Source: VFKI01 sp964647825
GTDB lineage: Bacteria; Pseudomonadota; Gammaproteobacteria; DSM-16500
DNA length: 64,000 nt
Assembly (NCBI GenBank): GCA_964647825.1
Contig: CAZYJL010000003.1
Span: forward strand, 124,001 to 188,000
Reading direction: 5' to 3'
The notes under the pieces were generated by a model. That model was given only the letters and a program-made list of their open reading frames with translations, was not told where the DNA came from and searched no databases. Positions 44,748-52,346 of the stretch are shown here, one piece after another. Each line of letters starts with the position of its first letter. Position 1 is the stretch's first letter. The translations under genes and the position numbers were made by a program.

Positions 44748-45191
44748 TTACCCGCCTTGCTTTTCTCGAATTTCATCCAATGTTTTACAATCGATACACA
44801 GTGTCGCTGTTGGCCTTGCCTCGAGACGTCGTAAACCAATTTCAACGCCACATACTTCACAATAGCCATATTCTTGATCAGTTAATTTTTGCAATGACTC
44901 TTCTATTTTTCGTAATAATCGGCGTTCACGGTCACGCGCACGCAACTCTAATCGAAAGTCTTCTTCTTGACTCGCTCGATCATTAGGATCAGCATAATTC
45001 ACTAAATCATCTTTCATATGATGCACGGTGCGATCCGCTTCTTCCATAATCCTTTTGCGCAACATCGTCAGAATAGTTGTAAAATGCCCGCGCATTTTTG
45101 GCCCCATATACTCTTCGGTTTTCCCGGGCTTATAGGGCGACACACCTAACATCTCTAAACTAGGTTCTAAAATATCTTTTGTTGCCACCAT
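44748..45191 (-). CDS. dksA: RNA polymerase-binding transcription factor DksA
   Basis: Binds the RNA polymerase secondary channel and acts with ppGpp. The coiled-coil tip ADPNDRASQEED (D71, A73) and the zinc finger Cys at 111, 114, 132 and 135 (CEVCG and CIDC) are complete. At 147 residues it has the standard length. It is divergent from kdsB and lies directly upstream of the icm operon in the same direction, so read-through into icmP is possible (58-base gap with no strong terminator seen). Confidence 0.95.
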   Translation of the reverse strand: MVATKDILEPSLEMLGVSPYKPGKTEEYMGPKMRGHFTTILTMLRKRIMEEADRTVHHMKDDLVNYADPNDRASQEEDFRLELRARDRERRLLRKIEESLQKLTDQEYGYCEVCGVEIGLRRLEARPTATLCIDCKTLDEIREKQGG

Positions 45192-45363
45192 CTGTCTTTC
45201 TCCTGACTATCCCTGAAATGAATGCATCCTGCAGGCACACCTGCTGAAATATGCATTCTGTCACAGTGTGGCAGTAAAATGTAGGGTAGATTTTCTGGTA
45301 GACTAGGCAACTTTCTAGCAATTGCGTAAACTCTCGAAAACGTTTAATCGGATTAGCCATTTT

Positions 45364-46101
45364 ATGCAGATTCTATGTGTCATCCCAAGCCGCATCGGCT
45401 CCACCCGTCTTGCTAGGAAGCCTTTACTGCCGATTGGCGGCATACCGATGATTCGCTTAGTTTATGATAATGCGGCCCGTTGCAACGTGATCACGAAGGT
45501 CATTGTGGCCACAGACAGCACAGAAATTGCCGATGTGATTACCACGGCCGGTGGCACCGCCATCTTAACTGATCCTGATCTACCCACCGGCTCAGACCGT
45601 GCCGCTGCCGTTGCAGAACAGTTCCCAGAGATGGATATTATTATTAACCTGCAAGGTGATGAGCCTTTTATTCAACCCCGGCAACTCGAACAACTTGTCG
45701 CCCCGTGGTTATCTGGCGAAAATCCTGACATGACGACCCTTGCTCGCCCACTGGATTTGACACAACATTATGCCGCACCCGATGCCGTCAAAGTCATCTT
45801 AGATCAGCAAGGCTATGCATTGTATTTTTCCCGCGCCCCAATTCCTTATTTCAGACAGCACACAACCGTGCCGGTTTATCATCACATTGGCTTATATGCC
45901 TTTCGACGTGATTTCTTACTGCATTATACAAAACTCTCACATACTCCACTGGAAAAAGCAGAAAGTCTCGAACAACTCCGCGCGCTCGAACACGGACATA
46001 AAATTCGTGTTTGTTTAACGAATGAAAAAACTCTCGAGATTAATACGCCAGAAGAATATGCAGCGGCAGAATTATTTTTCTCTAAAAATAATGAGAAATA
46101 A
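45364..46101 (+). CDS. kdsB: 3-deoxy-manno-octulosonate cytidylyltransferase
   Basis: Activates Kdo to CMP-Kdo for LPS. The N-terminal IPSRIGSTRLARKPL, ATDSTEIADV and INLQGDEPFI motifs are intact. From the ATG at 45364 the protein has 246 residues, the usual size; a longer reading from 45322 adds 14 atypical residues. It shows that the organism makes a Kdo-containing LPS. It is followed by an octamer tandem repeat. Confidence 0.95.
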   Translation: MQILCVIPSRIGSTRLARKPLLPIGGIPMIRLVYDNAARCNVITKVIVATDSTEIADVITTAGGTAILTDPDLPTGSDRAAAVAEQFPEMDIIINLQGDEPFIQPRQLEQLVAPWLSGENPDMTTLARPLDLTQHYAAPDAVKVILDQQGYALYFSRAPIPYFRQHTTVPVYHHIGLYAFRRDFLLHYTKLSHTPLEKAESLEQLRALEHGHKIRVCLTNEKTLEINTPEEYAAAELFFSKNNEK

Positions 46102-46113
46102 AATAAATTCATT

Positions 46114-46169
46114 TTTATTTCTTTATTTCTTAATTTCCTAATTTTTTAATTTCTTAATTTCTTAATTTC
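46114..46169. repeat. Octamer tandem repeat (TTAATTTC x7)
   Basis: Seven head-to-tail 8-bp units, four of them exactly TTAATTTC and the others one or two bases off (TTTATTTC, CTAATTTT). It begins 12 bases after the kdsB stop. A slippage-prone tract with no coding content. Confidence 0.85.
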
Positions 46170-46248
46170 TTCAAAAATTTAAACTTTTTACCCCGAGGCT
46201 AGCTCATATTAAACGATCTTTTTCTGAACTATTTTTAACAAAAAATGC

Positions 46249-46329
46249 TGTCATACCGCGCTTTATGCGCGGTATCCAGTCTCTTTATCTACCATTTTCT
46301 GGATCCCGCGGATAAACCGCGGGATGACA
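46249..46329. repeat. TGTCATNCCGCG-family dispersed palindrome, copy 5
   Basis: TGTCATACCGCGC ... TGCGCGGTATCCAG on the left half and CTGGATCCCGCGG ... CCGCGGGATGACA on the right half give two small hairpins in one large inverted repeat. The layout equals the cores at 31779-31850 and 32953-33030. Confidence 0.8.
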
Positions 46330-46558
46330 AGATTTTTCTAATTCATTTTTTACCAAAAAACAAATTTAAGATAGAAAAAAATTAATTTATATGAGGTAGC
46401 CCTGCTTTTCACCCCCCACTCAAGCCGTAATTCCTTCAATTTACTAAAAAAAACAAATTCAAACTCTTAGACTATACTTATCGTTAAGAAACAGTTGGGA
46501 ATTTTTATTGAAAAAATATAGAAAAAATTTAAATTTTCTAACAGTTGAGGGTCCGCTT

Positions 46559-47653
46559 ATGTCTAAAACTCCCTCTGTTTTTCGTGGCAGATTTGCTGGT
46601 GTTGATGCTGATGATCAAACAGCCAGCAAAGAAAAAGAAAATACTGTCCATTTCGTCATTGTCTATAATTTTATGGGGAAAAAAATGCGAGCAGGGATTG
46701 GCCACTCTGCCTTATGGGATGGACAACGTTACTATACATATGGTGCAGGCTATGATTATAAACATGGTATTACTGCATCTCCAGAATTTGCAGAAGGTTA
46801 TTCAAAAGATGAAAAAAAAATTTATGGTGACTTTGTGCCTGTCCTATTACCTACACCTCTCGAAAAGATTGGGCAAACTAAGCAATTTTCTGATAAATTT
46901 TATGGCATGAATGTGCACGATAACTATACTTGGAGCAGACAAAAATATAATTTTCTTGAAAAAAACTGCGCCCAATTTGTTAATTATGCCCTCAAAGAAA
47001 TGGGTTTTCTGGAAAGCACCAACGAAGTAAGGAGCCCTTCACAACTCGCTTATGATGCAGCGAAAGCGGGTTTAGCCCAACTAAAAAAGACGATTCAAAC
47101 TGGTAAAACACTTGATCACTCAAAAGAGACAATTTCAAAGATGACAAGTTTTCTTAAGCAATTAAATAGCAACATAAGTACATTTGAAGAAGATTACAAA
47201 AAAAACCATCGATATAAAATAGCACTACCCACCGGCATACGTGATCTCAAAAAGCTTTTAGAAAATCTTGAAGAAAAACTAAAAAATACACAAGACCCTA
47301 AAATAATCTCCGATCTTTTTTACACTGTGCAAAAAAAATTAGCAGAAAAACACTATTCAAAAGTGACACGCCTAACTGGTGCGTTTTTACGCCACACAGA
47401 AACCGCACAATTTTATATGGATGAATTAAAACACTCACTGGATGCTGATCCTGCATATAATCTGACGCTTCATCAGACGTTAAAAGAAACACCTAAAGAT
47501 ACAAAAGAGACAGCATCAACTATCACTCCAGCGCCTAAAGAATCAAAAACTCGGACATTTTTTTCTTTTTTAAATTTTTTCAGCAAAAATTCGTTAGAAT
47601 CAAAAGAAGAAAATACAATCAAAAAAGATCAATCTATTTCACTAAAAAAATAA
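46559..47653 (+). CDS. Papain/NlpC-like fold effector candidate
   Basis: A 364-residue protein without signal peptide. Residues 45-65 (AGIGHSALWDGQRYYTYGAG) hold a His in the GHSAL context, and residues 128-150 (YNFLEKNCAQFVNYALKEMGF) hold a Cys in the NCAQFV context. H49 before C137 is the order found in circularly permuted NlpC/P60-like or LRAT/PPPDE-type hydrolases. The C-terminal half is a helical, Lys-rich stalk. The tail (SKNSLESKEENTIKKDQ) has an acidic cluster like an E-block secretion signal. The ATG at 46559 has TTGAGGG upstream; a TTG at 46508 is discarded. A Dot/Icm substrate is plausible. Confidence 0.65.
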   Translation: MSKTPSVFRGRFAGVDADDQTASKEKENTVHFVIVYNFMGKKMRAGIGHSALWDGQRYYTYGAGYDYKHGITASPEFAEGYSKDEKKIYGDFVPVLLPTPLEKIGQTKQFSDKFYGMNVHDNYTWSRQKYNFLEKNCAQFVNYALKEMGFLESTNEVRSPSQLAYDAAKAGLAQLKKTIQTGKTLDHSKETISKMTSFLKQLNSNISTFEEDYKKNHRYKIALPTGIRDLKKLLENLEEKLKNTQDPKIISDLFYTVQKKLAEKHYSKVTRLTGAFLRHTETAQFYMDELKHSLDADPAYNLTLHQTLKETPKDTKETASTITPAPKESKTRTFFSFLNFFSKNSLESKEENTIKKDQSISLKK

Positions 47654-47664
47654 CCTAAAAAAAA

Positions 47665-47696
47665 ACGAGCCAATATGAACACTGGCTCGTTTTTTT
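47665..47696 (+). terminator. Intrinsic terminator
   Basis: ACGAGCCA (47665-47672) pairs perfectly with TGGCTCGT (47683-47690), with a ten-base loop, and a run of six T follows. An A run precedes the stem, so it can also serve the convergent FKBP gene. It lies 12 bases after the stop of the papain-like gene. Confidence 0.88.
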
Positions 47697-47732
47697 AATT
47701 TTCACAAACGCATAATCAATTAAATTAATTAA

Positions 47733-48284
47733 TTAGGCTTTTTGCGTATCCAACAATTGCACTTCAAAAATCAAAGTTTCATTTGGACCAATGACTGGCG
47801 GCGCACCCATCGAACCGTACGCCAAACCTGCTGGAATATACAATTCCCATGTGGAACCGACTGGCATTAACTGCAAGGCTTCTGTCCAACCGGCAATCAC
47901 ACCATTCACTGGAAATGTTGCTGGCTGACCTCTTTTAATAGAGCTGTCAAACACGGTGCCATCAATTAACTTGCCCGTGTAATGCACGGTGACTCTGTCC
48001 GTTGGACCAGGTTTTGCACCTTTGCCTTCCGTCAGAATTTTATATTGCAAACCATCTGGCAACGTGACCACACCTGGTTTTGTCTTATTTTCTGCTAAAA
48101 ATTGCTCGCCTTTTGATAAAGACGTTGTTTGACTCTCTTGAGCGATTTGCATAGGTTCTTTATTTCCTGTTGTTGTCTGCGACGCTTGATTCGTCGCATC
48201 AGCGGCATTACTTTGGCTCACACACAAAAAGCCTGCTGCTAGGACGATCATCGCGCGTTTTAATAAAAAAAATTTTCCATTCAT
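47733..48284 (-). CDS. Exported FKBP-type peptidyl-prolyl isomerase (Mip/FklB-like)
   Basis: A periplasmic or surface prolyl isomerase of 183 residues. The signal peptide is MNGKFFLLKRAMIVLAAGFL up to about residue 27 (SNA). A short linker and a remnant SKGEQFLAENKTKPGVVTLPDGLQYKIL (Mip-type dimer-to-catalytic junction) are followed by the FKBP domain: VTVHYTGKLIDGTVFDSS, GVIAGWTEALQLMPVGSTWELYIPAGLAYG and ETLIFEVQLL. The N-terminal dimerisation helix of Legionella Mip is largely missing, so the protein is shorter than Mip. The ATG at 48284 has AAGGAA upstream. Confidence 0.88.
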   Translation of the reverse strand: MNGKFFLLKRAMIVLAAGFLCVSQSNAADATNQASQTTTGNKEPMQIAQESQTTSLSKGEQFLAENKTKPGVVTLPDGLQYKILTEGKGAKPGPTDRVTVHYTGKLIDGTVFDSSIKRGQPATFPVNGVIAGWTEALQLMPVGSTWELYIPAGLAYGSMGAPPVIGPNETLIFEVQLLDTQKA

Positions 48285-48390
48285 GCCACATTCCTTCCTA
48301 TCCATAAAAAAGAAATCGAATCATATCACAAGCTAACAACCAAGCTAAAAGTCTATTCACTTAACAACACACTCTCTATCAAGACAACTG

Positions 48391-48615
48391 TCACCCTTGA
48401 TGGGCAAGCTTATCCGCAACCCAAACTTTTATTAACGATTGACGAGTAATGCCTAATCGATGTGCTTCTCTATCAAGTGATTCAACCATCCATTCAGGAA
48501 AATCAACATTGACTCGTTTTGCTTCTAAGCCAGGGCGTCGAGCTTTTTTCAAATCAAGCAAGTCGGTAATATCTTCACCTGCTTCAAATTTTTTATCAAA
48601 ATGAGATGCTTTCAT
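48391..48615 (-). CDS. brnA: BrnA-type antitoxin
   Basis: A 74-residue antitoxin with a ribbon-helix-helix C-terminus (RVNVDFPEWMVESLDREAHRLGITRQSLIKVWVADKL). The N-terminal part (KKFEAGEDITDLLDL) matches the segment that binds BrnT. It overlaps the upstream toxin gene by 20 bases, toxin first, as is standard for brnTA. Confidence 0.85.
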   Translation of the reverse strand: MKASHFDKKFEAGEDITDLLDLKKARRPGLEAKRVNVDFPEWMVESLDREAHRLGITRQSLIKVWVADKLAHQG

Positions 48616-48865
48616 AAAGTTTTACCTCCTCGTTTCTCGACCGCCTAACAGAAATTAAACGAATATATTGACCTCGATAAGTGACGACTGCCGACCAATG
48701 CCTGTTATCGATCATTCCAATAATCAAATAACGCGACTCATCTGTTGCTCGAGCTGGAATCTCCAGTCGCGCAGGGTCATGCCATAAAACTTGCGCTGCA
48801 TCAAAGTCGATCCCATGTTTCTTTTTATTTGCAGCGCTTTTATTTGCATCATATTCAAATTTCAT
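48596..48865 (-). CDS. brnT: BrnT-type ribonuclease toxin
   Basis: An 89-residue RelE-fold ribonuclease of the BrnT family. Hallmarks are FEYDANKSAANKKKHGIDFDAAQ at the start, HDPARLE, and ISVRRSRNEEVKLYE near the end, with the catalytic Arg residues there. It lies between the FKBP and ubiI-like genes, about 75 bases from the latter's stop. Confidence 0.88.
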   Translation of the reverse strand: MKFEYDANKSAANKKKHGIDFDAAQVLWHDPARLEIPARATDESRYLIIGMIDNRHWSAVVTYRGQYIRLISVRRSRNEEVKLYESISF

Positions 48866-48941
48866 TCAGTCAGTATATCACAAAATTAATTAAAAAGGAT
48901 ATTTTGTATATAATTTATATACTTTTTATGGATGTTTTTAC

Positions 48942-50276
48942 CTATTTTATTTTCTGACGCGCCAGCACCGGCACATCACCCGCTTGCCCCAACGCCATCT
49001 CCGCCAGCCATTTTTTCAACGGCGCACAACGATCGACACTGATTAAGCCTGCATTGCGAATACGCTGCACCCAAGAACTGGAGCTCGCAAAAAGATTTTT
49101 CAAAAAATCCATCATCGTTTGAACTGCAAGCGTTTGTGTTTTACGACGTCTTGCATATTTTCGTAACGTTGCAATCGACGCAATCGCACGCTGCTGACTC
49201 GCGGCTGTCGCGACCACTTCAGCCAATGTCACCGCATCTAACAACCCCAAATTCAACCCTTGCCCAGCCAAAGGATGTATCGCATGCGCCGCATCGCCCA
49301 CCAACGCAACCCCCGCACGAACAATTTCCTGCATCTGCAACTTTTCAGGAATAAATGTATACCGCTCGGAAACACACTGCACTGAATCGATTGGACGATC
49401 AAAGGCAACCGCTAATTCGTTTGCAAACGCTGACAAAGAGAGCGCCATCAATCGTGCCGCCTCATCATGCGTCACCGACCAGACGATCGAAGAATACGAT
49501 GCATCTGCTAATGGCAAAAAGGCGAGCGGCCCTGTCGGTAAAAAGCGTTGTTGCGCACACTGTCCATGCAACCATGACGTTTTCACTGTGGCGACAATCG
49601 CTGTATGTCCATACGTTTTACGATCAGGTAACGAAAAGCCAGCCGCTTGCCGCACCCAAGAATCCACACCATCTGCCGCAATCAATAAACTCGCTCGATA
49701 CGGTTTTTCTGCTAAACAAAAAGAAATATATTCGTCACCGATTGTTAATTGCTGACAATGTATACCTTGCAAAAAAGTGATTTGCGGATGCGCCGTGACT
49801 GCTGCCAATAACGCTGCATGCATGACGCTATTTTCAACGATATAACCCAATGCCGGCACAGCCAATTCGGTATGAGAAAAATGAATAGCGCCCTTACCTG
49901 CTGCATCCCACACATGCATCGAAAGATAAGGACTGACACGACGCGCACACATCGCTTGCCATACACCTAAATTTTCAAAAATACGTTGTGATGCAAGAGA
50001 AATCGCGCTGACACGATAATCATACTGATCTATCGGCGGCGGTAAAAACGTATCACGTGCTTCGAATACAATCATACGAAAATCTGTATTTAACGCAGCC
50101 AATGCTAACGCCGTCGTTAAACCGACGATACCGCCCCCAATAATAGCGATATCATAGTTTTCACCTAATAACTCAGGGAGTAAGGATTTTTCTTCTTCGC
50201 TGCATAACACCGGTCCCGCGGAGATGGCTGTTGATCGAAGTAGCGCCCTTTCTTGCTTCATGAAGCGTATTTTCAT
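48942..50276 (-). CDS. UbiI/UbiF-family FAD monooxygenase with element-derived N-terminus
   Basis: A ubiquinone-biosynthesis hydroxylase of 444 residues, a paralogue of ubiH. FAD motifs are YDIAIIGGGIVGLTTALAL (near residue 41), LLIAADGVDSWVR and ALVGDAAHAIHPLAGQGLNLG. RVSAISLASQRIF and LGYIVENSVMHAALL place it nearer UbiI/UbiF than UbiH. Related proteins begin only a few residues before YDIAII. Here about 37 extra residues, including every usable start (ATG at 50276, ATG at 50261, GTG at 50210), lie in palindromic element copy 3. The insertion has thus supplied the start of translation. UbiI is my first choice. Confidence 0.85.
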   Translation of the reverse strand: MKIRFMKQERALLRSTAISAGPVLCSEEEKSLLPELLGENYDIAIIGGGIVGLTTALALAALNTDFRMIVFEARDTFLPPPIDQYDYRVSAISLASQRIFENLGVWQAMCARRVSPYLSMHVWDAAGKGAIHFSHTELAVPALGYIVENSVMHAALLAAVTAHPQITFLQGIHCQQLTIGDEYISFCLAEKPYRASLLIAADGVDSWVRQAAGFSLPDRKTYGHTAIVATVKTSWLHGQCAQQRFLPTGPLAFLPLADASYSSIVWSVTHDEAARLMALSLSAFANELAVAFDRPIDSVQCVSERYTFIPEKLQMQEIVRAGVALVGDAAHAIHPLAGQGLNLGLLDAVTLAEVVATAASQQRAIASIATLRKYARRRKTQTLAVQTMMDFLKNLFASSSSWVQRIRNAGLISVDRCAPLKKWLAEMALGQAGDVPVLARQKIK

Positions 50277-50350
50277 TGGTAAAATGTCACCTGCTGTTTA
50301 GCAATTGCGATCAGCGAAGAAAAAAATCCTTACCCCCTGAGCAGCGGTTA
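50166..50350. repeat. 187-bp-class palindromic element, copy 3
   Basis: Left arm TAATAACTCAGGGAGTAAGG, then ATTTTTCTTCTTCGCTG; right arm (minus strand) TAACCGCTGCTCAGGGGGTA, then AGGATTTTTTTCTTCGCTG. The core GCCCTTTCTTGCTTCATGAA and GCGTATTTTCATTGGTAAAA matches copies 1 and 2, whereas the arm sequence (AAGGATTTTT) is private to this copy. It covers the 5' coding end of the ubiI-like gene and its upstream region. Confidence 0.85.
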
Positions 50351-50380
50351 TATTTTCACTGTGTTCAGCGTGATGCATCG

Positions 50381-51805
50381 TTAAAATGGCAACACTAAAT
50401 TGGGATTAATCGCTAATAAACAATCACGAAAAACTGCTTGAATATCTGCCAATATTTTTTCACTCTCCGCTTCAAAACGTAACACTAAGCAGGGTGTTGT
50501 ATTGGAGGGACGCACTAACCCCCAACCATTCGCAAAGTTCACGCGCAAACCATCAATGGTGGAAATCGTCGCAGGTCCAACCGTTGCATCTTGCGAGAAA
50601 TCTGCGTGCGCAACTAATTTTTCCATGAAAGCAAATTTTTCATTATCCGCAACAGGAATTTTTAATTCGGGCGTATTGACACTATCTGGAATATCAGCAA
50701 ACAGCGCTGCGCTTTTTGCTGTTTTATCTGGGTGATTTGCTAAAATTTCTAATAATCTTGCGCCAGCATATAAACCATCATCAAACCCATACCAACGATC
50801 TTTAAAGAAAAAATGACCACTCATTTCGCCCGCTAATGCACCGCGTGTTTCTGCCAACCGTGCTTTAATCAGTGAATGACCTGTTTTTCCCATCATTGGC
50901 ACACCGCCATTCTCTTGGATTAATTTTTCAAGATGACGTGTACATTTCACATCATAAATAATCGTGGCGCCCTTCAATTCCGCCAATACCTGCTTGGCAT
51001 ACAGCATCAATAAACGATCCGGCCAAATAATTTCACCATCGGATGTGACAACGCCTAAACGATCGCCATCACCATCAAACGCCAAACCCACATCCGCGTC
51101 CGTTTCTTTTACTTTTTTAATTAAATCTTGCAAATTTTTTGGATCACCTGGATCCGGATGATGATTTGGGAAACGCCCATCAATTTCACAAAACAGTGGA
51201 ATCACCTCACAACCCATCGCTTGATACAATTGCGGCGCAAGTTGCCCCGCTGCACCATTGCCACTATCAACGACCACTTTCAAAGGCCGCGCTAATTGAA
51301 TATCACTTAAAATGTGGCGTAAATAACGTTCACTAAAATCTTCTGTGAAATACTCCCCCGCACCTTGCCGAAACTTGCCGGCATCAATCGTCTCACGTAA
51401 TTGCGTAATGCCGTCATCTGATAACGTTTTACCAGCAATGACCATTTTCAAACCATTGTAATTCGCAGGATTATGACTCCCTGTTAACATCACTCCAGAA
51501 TGCGTCGCGAGCATTGCCGTTGCATAATAAACCAGTGGTGTTGGCACAAGACCAATGTCCAAAACATTACAACCCGTTGAAAGAATGCCTTCTTGCAAAG
51601 CCTGCAATAAGGTTGGGCCCGACAAGCGGCCATCACGCCCGGTCACCATCAGATCTTCGCCAGCAGCCAGCACCGCCGAACCTAAAGCACAGCCAATTAA
51701 ACGCACGACATCTTCAGTCAGAGACTCGCCCGCAACACCACGAATATCGTAAGCACGAAAAATAGCAGGATCCATTAACGCCGGCACAACGTCTTCTTTC
51801 AACAT
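50381..51805 (-). CDS. Phosphomannomutase / phosphoglucomutase (AlgC/ManB-like)
   Basis: Interconverts hexose 6- and 1-phosphates. The phosphoserine is S110 in VMLTGSHNPANYNGLKM. The metal loop is AFDGDGDRLG near residue 244, the sugar-binding loop GEMSGHFFFKDRW near 326, and the phosphate-binding loop VRPSNTTPCLVLRFEA near the C-terminus. At 474 residues it has the usual length. It would provide mannose-1-phosphate for ManC. It is followed downstream by dut at 6 bases in the other sense of reading: dut is upstream on this strand, so coaBC-dut-manB form one leftward operon, as in Pseudomonas (coaBC-dut-algC). Confidence 0.93.
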   Translation of the reverse strand: MLKEDVVPALMDPAIFRAYDIRGVAGESLTEDVVRLIGCALGSAVLAAGEDLMVTGRDGRLSGPTLLQALQEGILSTGCNVLDIGLVPTPLVYYATAMLATHSGVMLTGSHNPANYNGLKMVIAGKTLSDDGITQLRETIDAGKFRQGAGEYFTEDFSERYLRHILSDIQLARPLKVVVDSGNGAAGQLAPQLYQAMGCEVIPLFCEIDGRFPNHHPDPGDPKNLQDLIKKVKETDADVGLAFDGDGDRLGVVTSDGEIIWPDRLLMLYAKQVLAELKGATIIYDVKCTRHLEKLIQENGGVPMMGKTGHSLIKARLAETRGALAGEMSGHFFFKDRWYGFDDGLYAGARLLEILANHPDKTAKSAALFADIPDSVNTPELKIPVADNEKFAFMEKLVAHADFSQDATVGPATISTIDGLRVNFANGWGLVRPSNTTPCLVLRFEAESEKILADIQAVFRDCLLAINPNLVLPF

Positions 51806-51811
51806 GATTGA

Positions 51812-52345
51812 TTAACTCCTGCCCGAATGACCAAAACCACCCGCGCCTCGCTCCGTTTCTGCAAAGGCATCCACCTGTTCAAATACCACACGTGCAATCG
51901 GCAAAAAGACCAATTGCGCAATACGATCGCCCGGCTGAATCGTGAACGTTACCTCACTTCGATTCCAACACGAAACCATTAAAGGGCCTTGATAATCAGG
52001 ATCAATTAAACCTACTAAATTACCCAAGACAATCCCATGCTTATGGCCTAATCCTGAACGTGGCAAAATCACACCTGCCAATGTCGGATCTTCAATATAA
52101 ATTGACATCCCAGTTGGAATTAAACACGTCCCACCGGGTAATAAAGTCGTCGGGGCATCCAAGCATGCACGCAAATCCAATCCTGCGGCACTCGGTGTTT
52201 CATATTTTGGTAATGGAAATTCACGTCCCAAACGTTCGTCTAAAATTTTTAATTGAATACGTTTTATAGAATTTTTCAAATACTCTTTATTTAATAAAGA
52301 CGTTTCATCATCCACTTGTCTAGTTTTACTTTCTACGATTTCCAT
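51812..52345 (-). CDS. dut: dUTP pyrophosphatase with N-terminal extension
   Basis: Trimeric enzyme that cleaves dUTP to dUMP. The five motifs are present: AGLDLRA, PRSGLGHKHG, GNLVGLIDPDYQGPL, PGDRIAQLVFLP and the C-terminal RGAGGFGHSGR. Normal Dut begins near IQLKILDERLGREFPLP, but here about 30 charged residues precede it. The ATG at 52345 is one base after the coaBC stop. An inner TTG before KNSIKR could give the usual length, but its ribosome site is poorly spaced. Confidence 0.92.
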   Translation of the reverse strand: MEIVESKTRQVDDETSLLNKEYLKNSIKRIQLKILDERLGREFPLPKYETPSAAGLDLRACLDAPTTLLPGGTCLIPTGMSIYIEDPTLAGVILPRSGLGHKHGIVLGNLVGLIDPDYQGPLMVSCWNRSEVTFTIQPGDRIAQLVFLPIARVVFEQVDAFAETERGAGGFGHSGRS

Positions 52346-52346
52346 G

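Larger units (their letters stand above)
46102..46558. other. Repeat-filled intergenic region
   Basis: These 457 bases hold no gene. In order: an octamer tandem repeat (46114-46169), a TGTCATNCCGCG palindrome (46249-46329), then an AT-rich promoter region for the papain-like gene. TATACT at 46473-46478 could be a -10 box, but I see no matching -35. CTTA repeats 11 bases apart (46466, 46477). Confidence 0.5.

Noticed and set aside
46466..46482. PmrA-like box (CTTA repeated 11 bases apart) upstream of the papain-like gene
   Set aside because: Only the CTTA parts match and TATACT lies inside it, which would be the -10 region. The match is too weak to claim.
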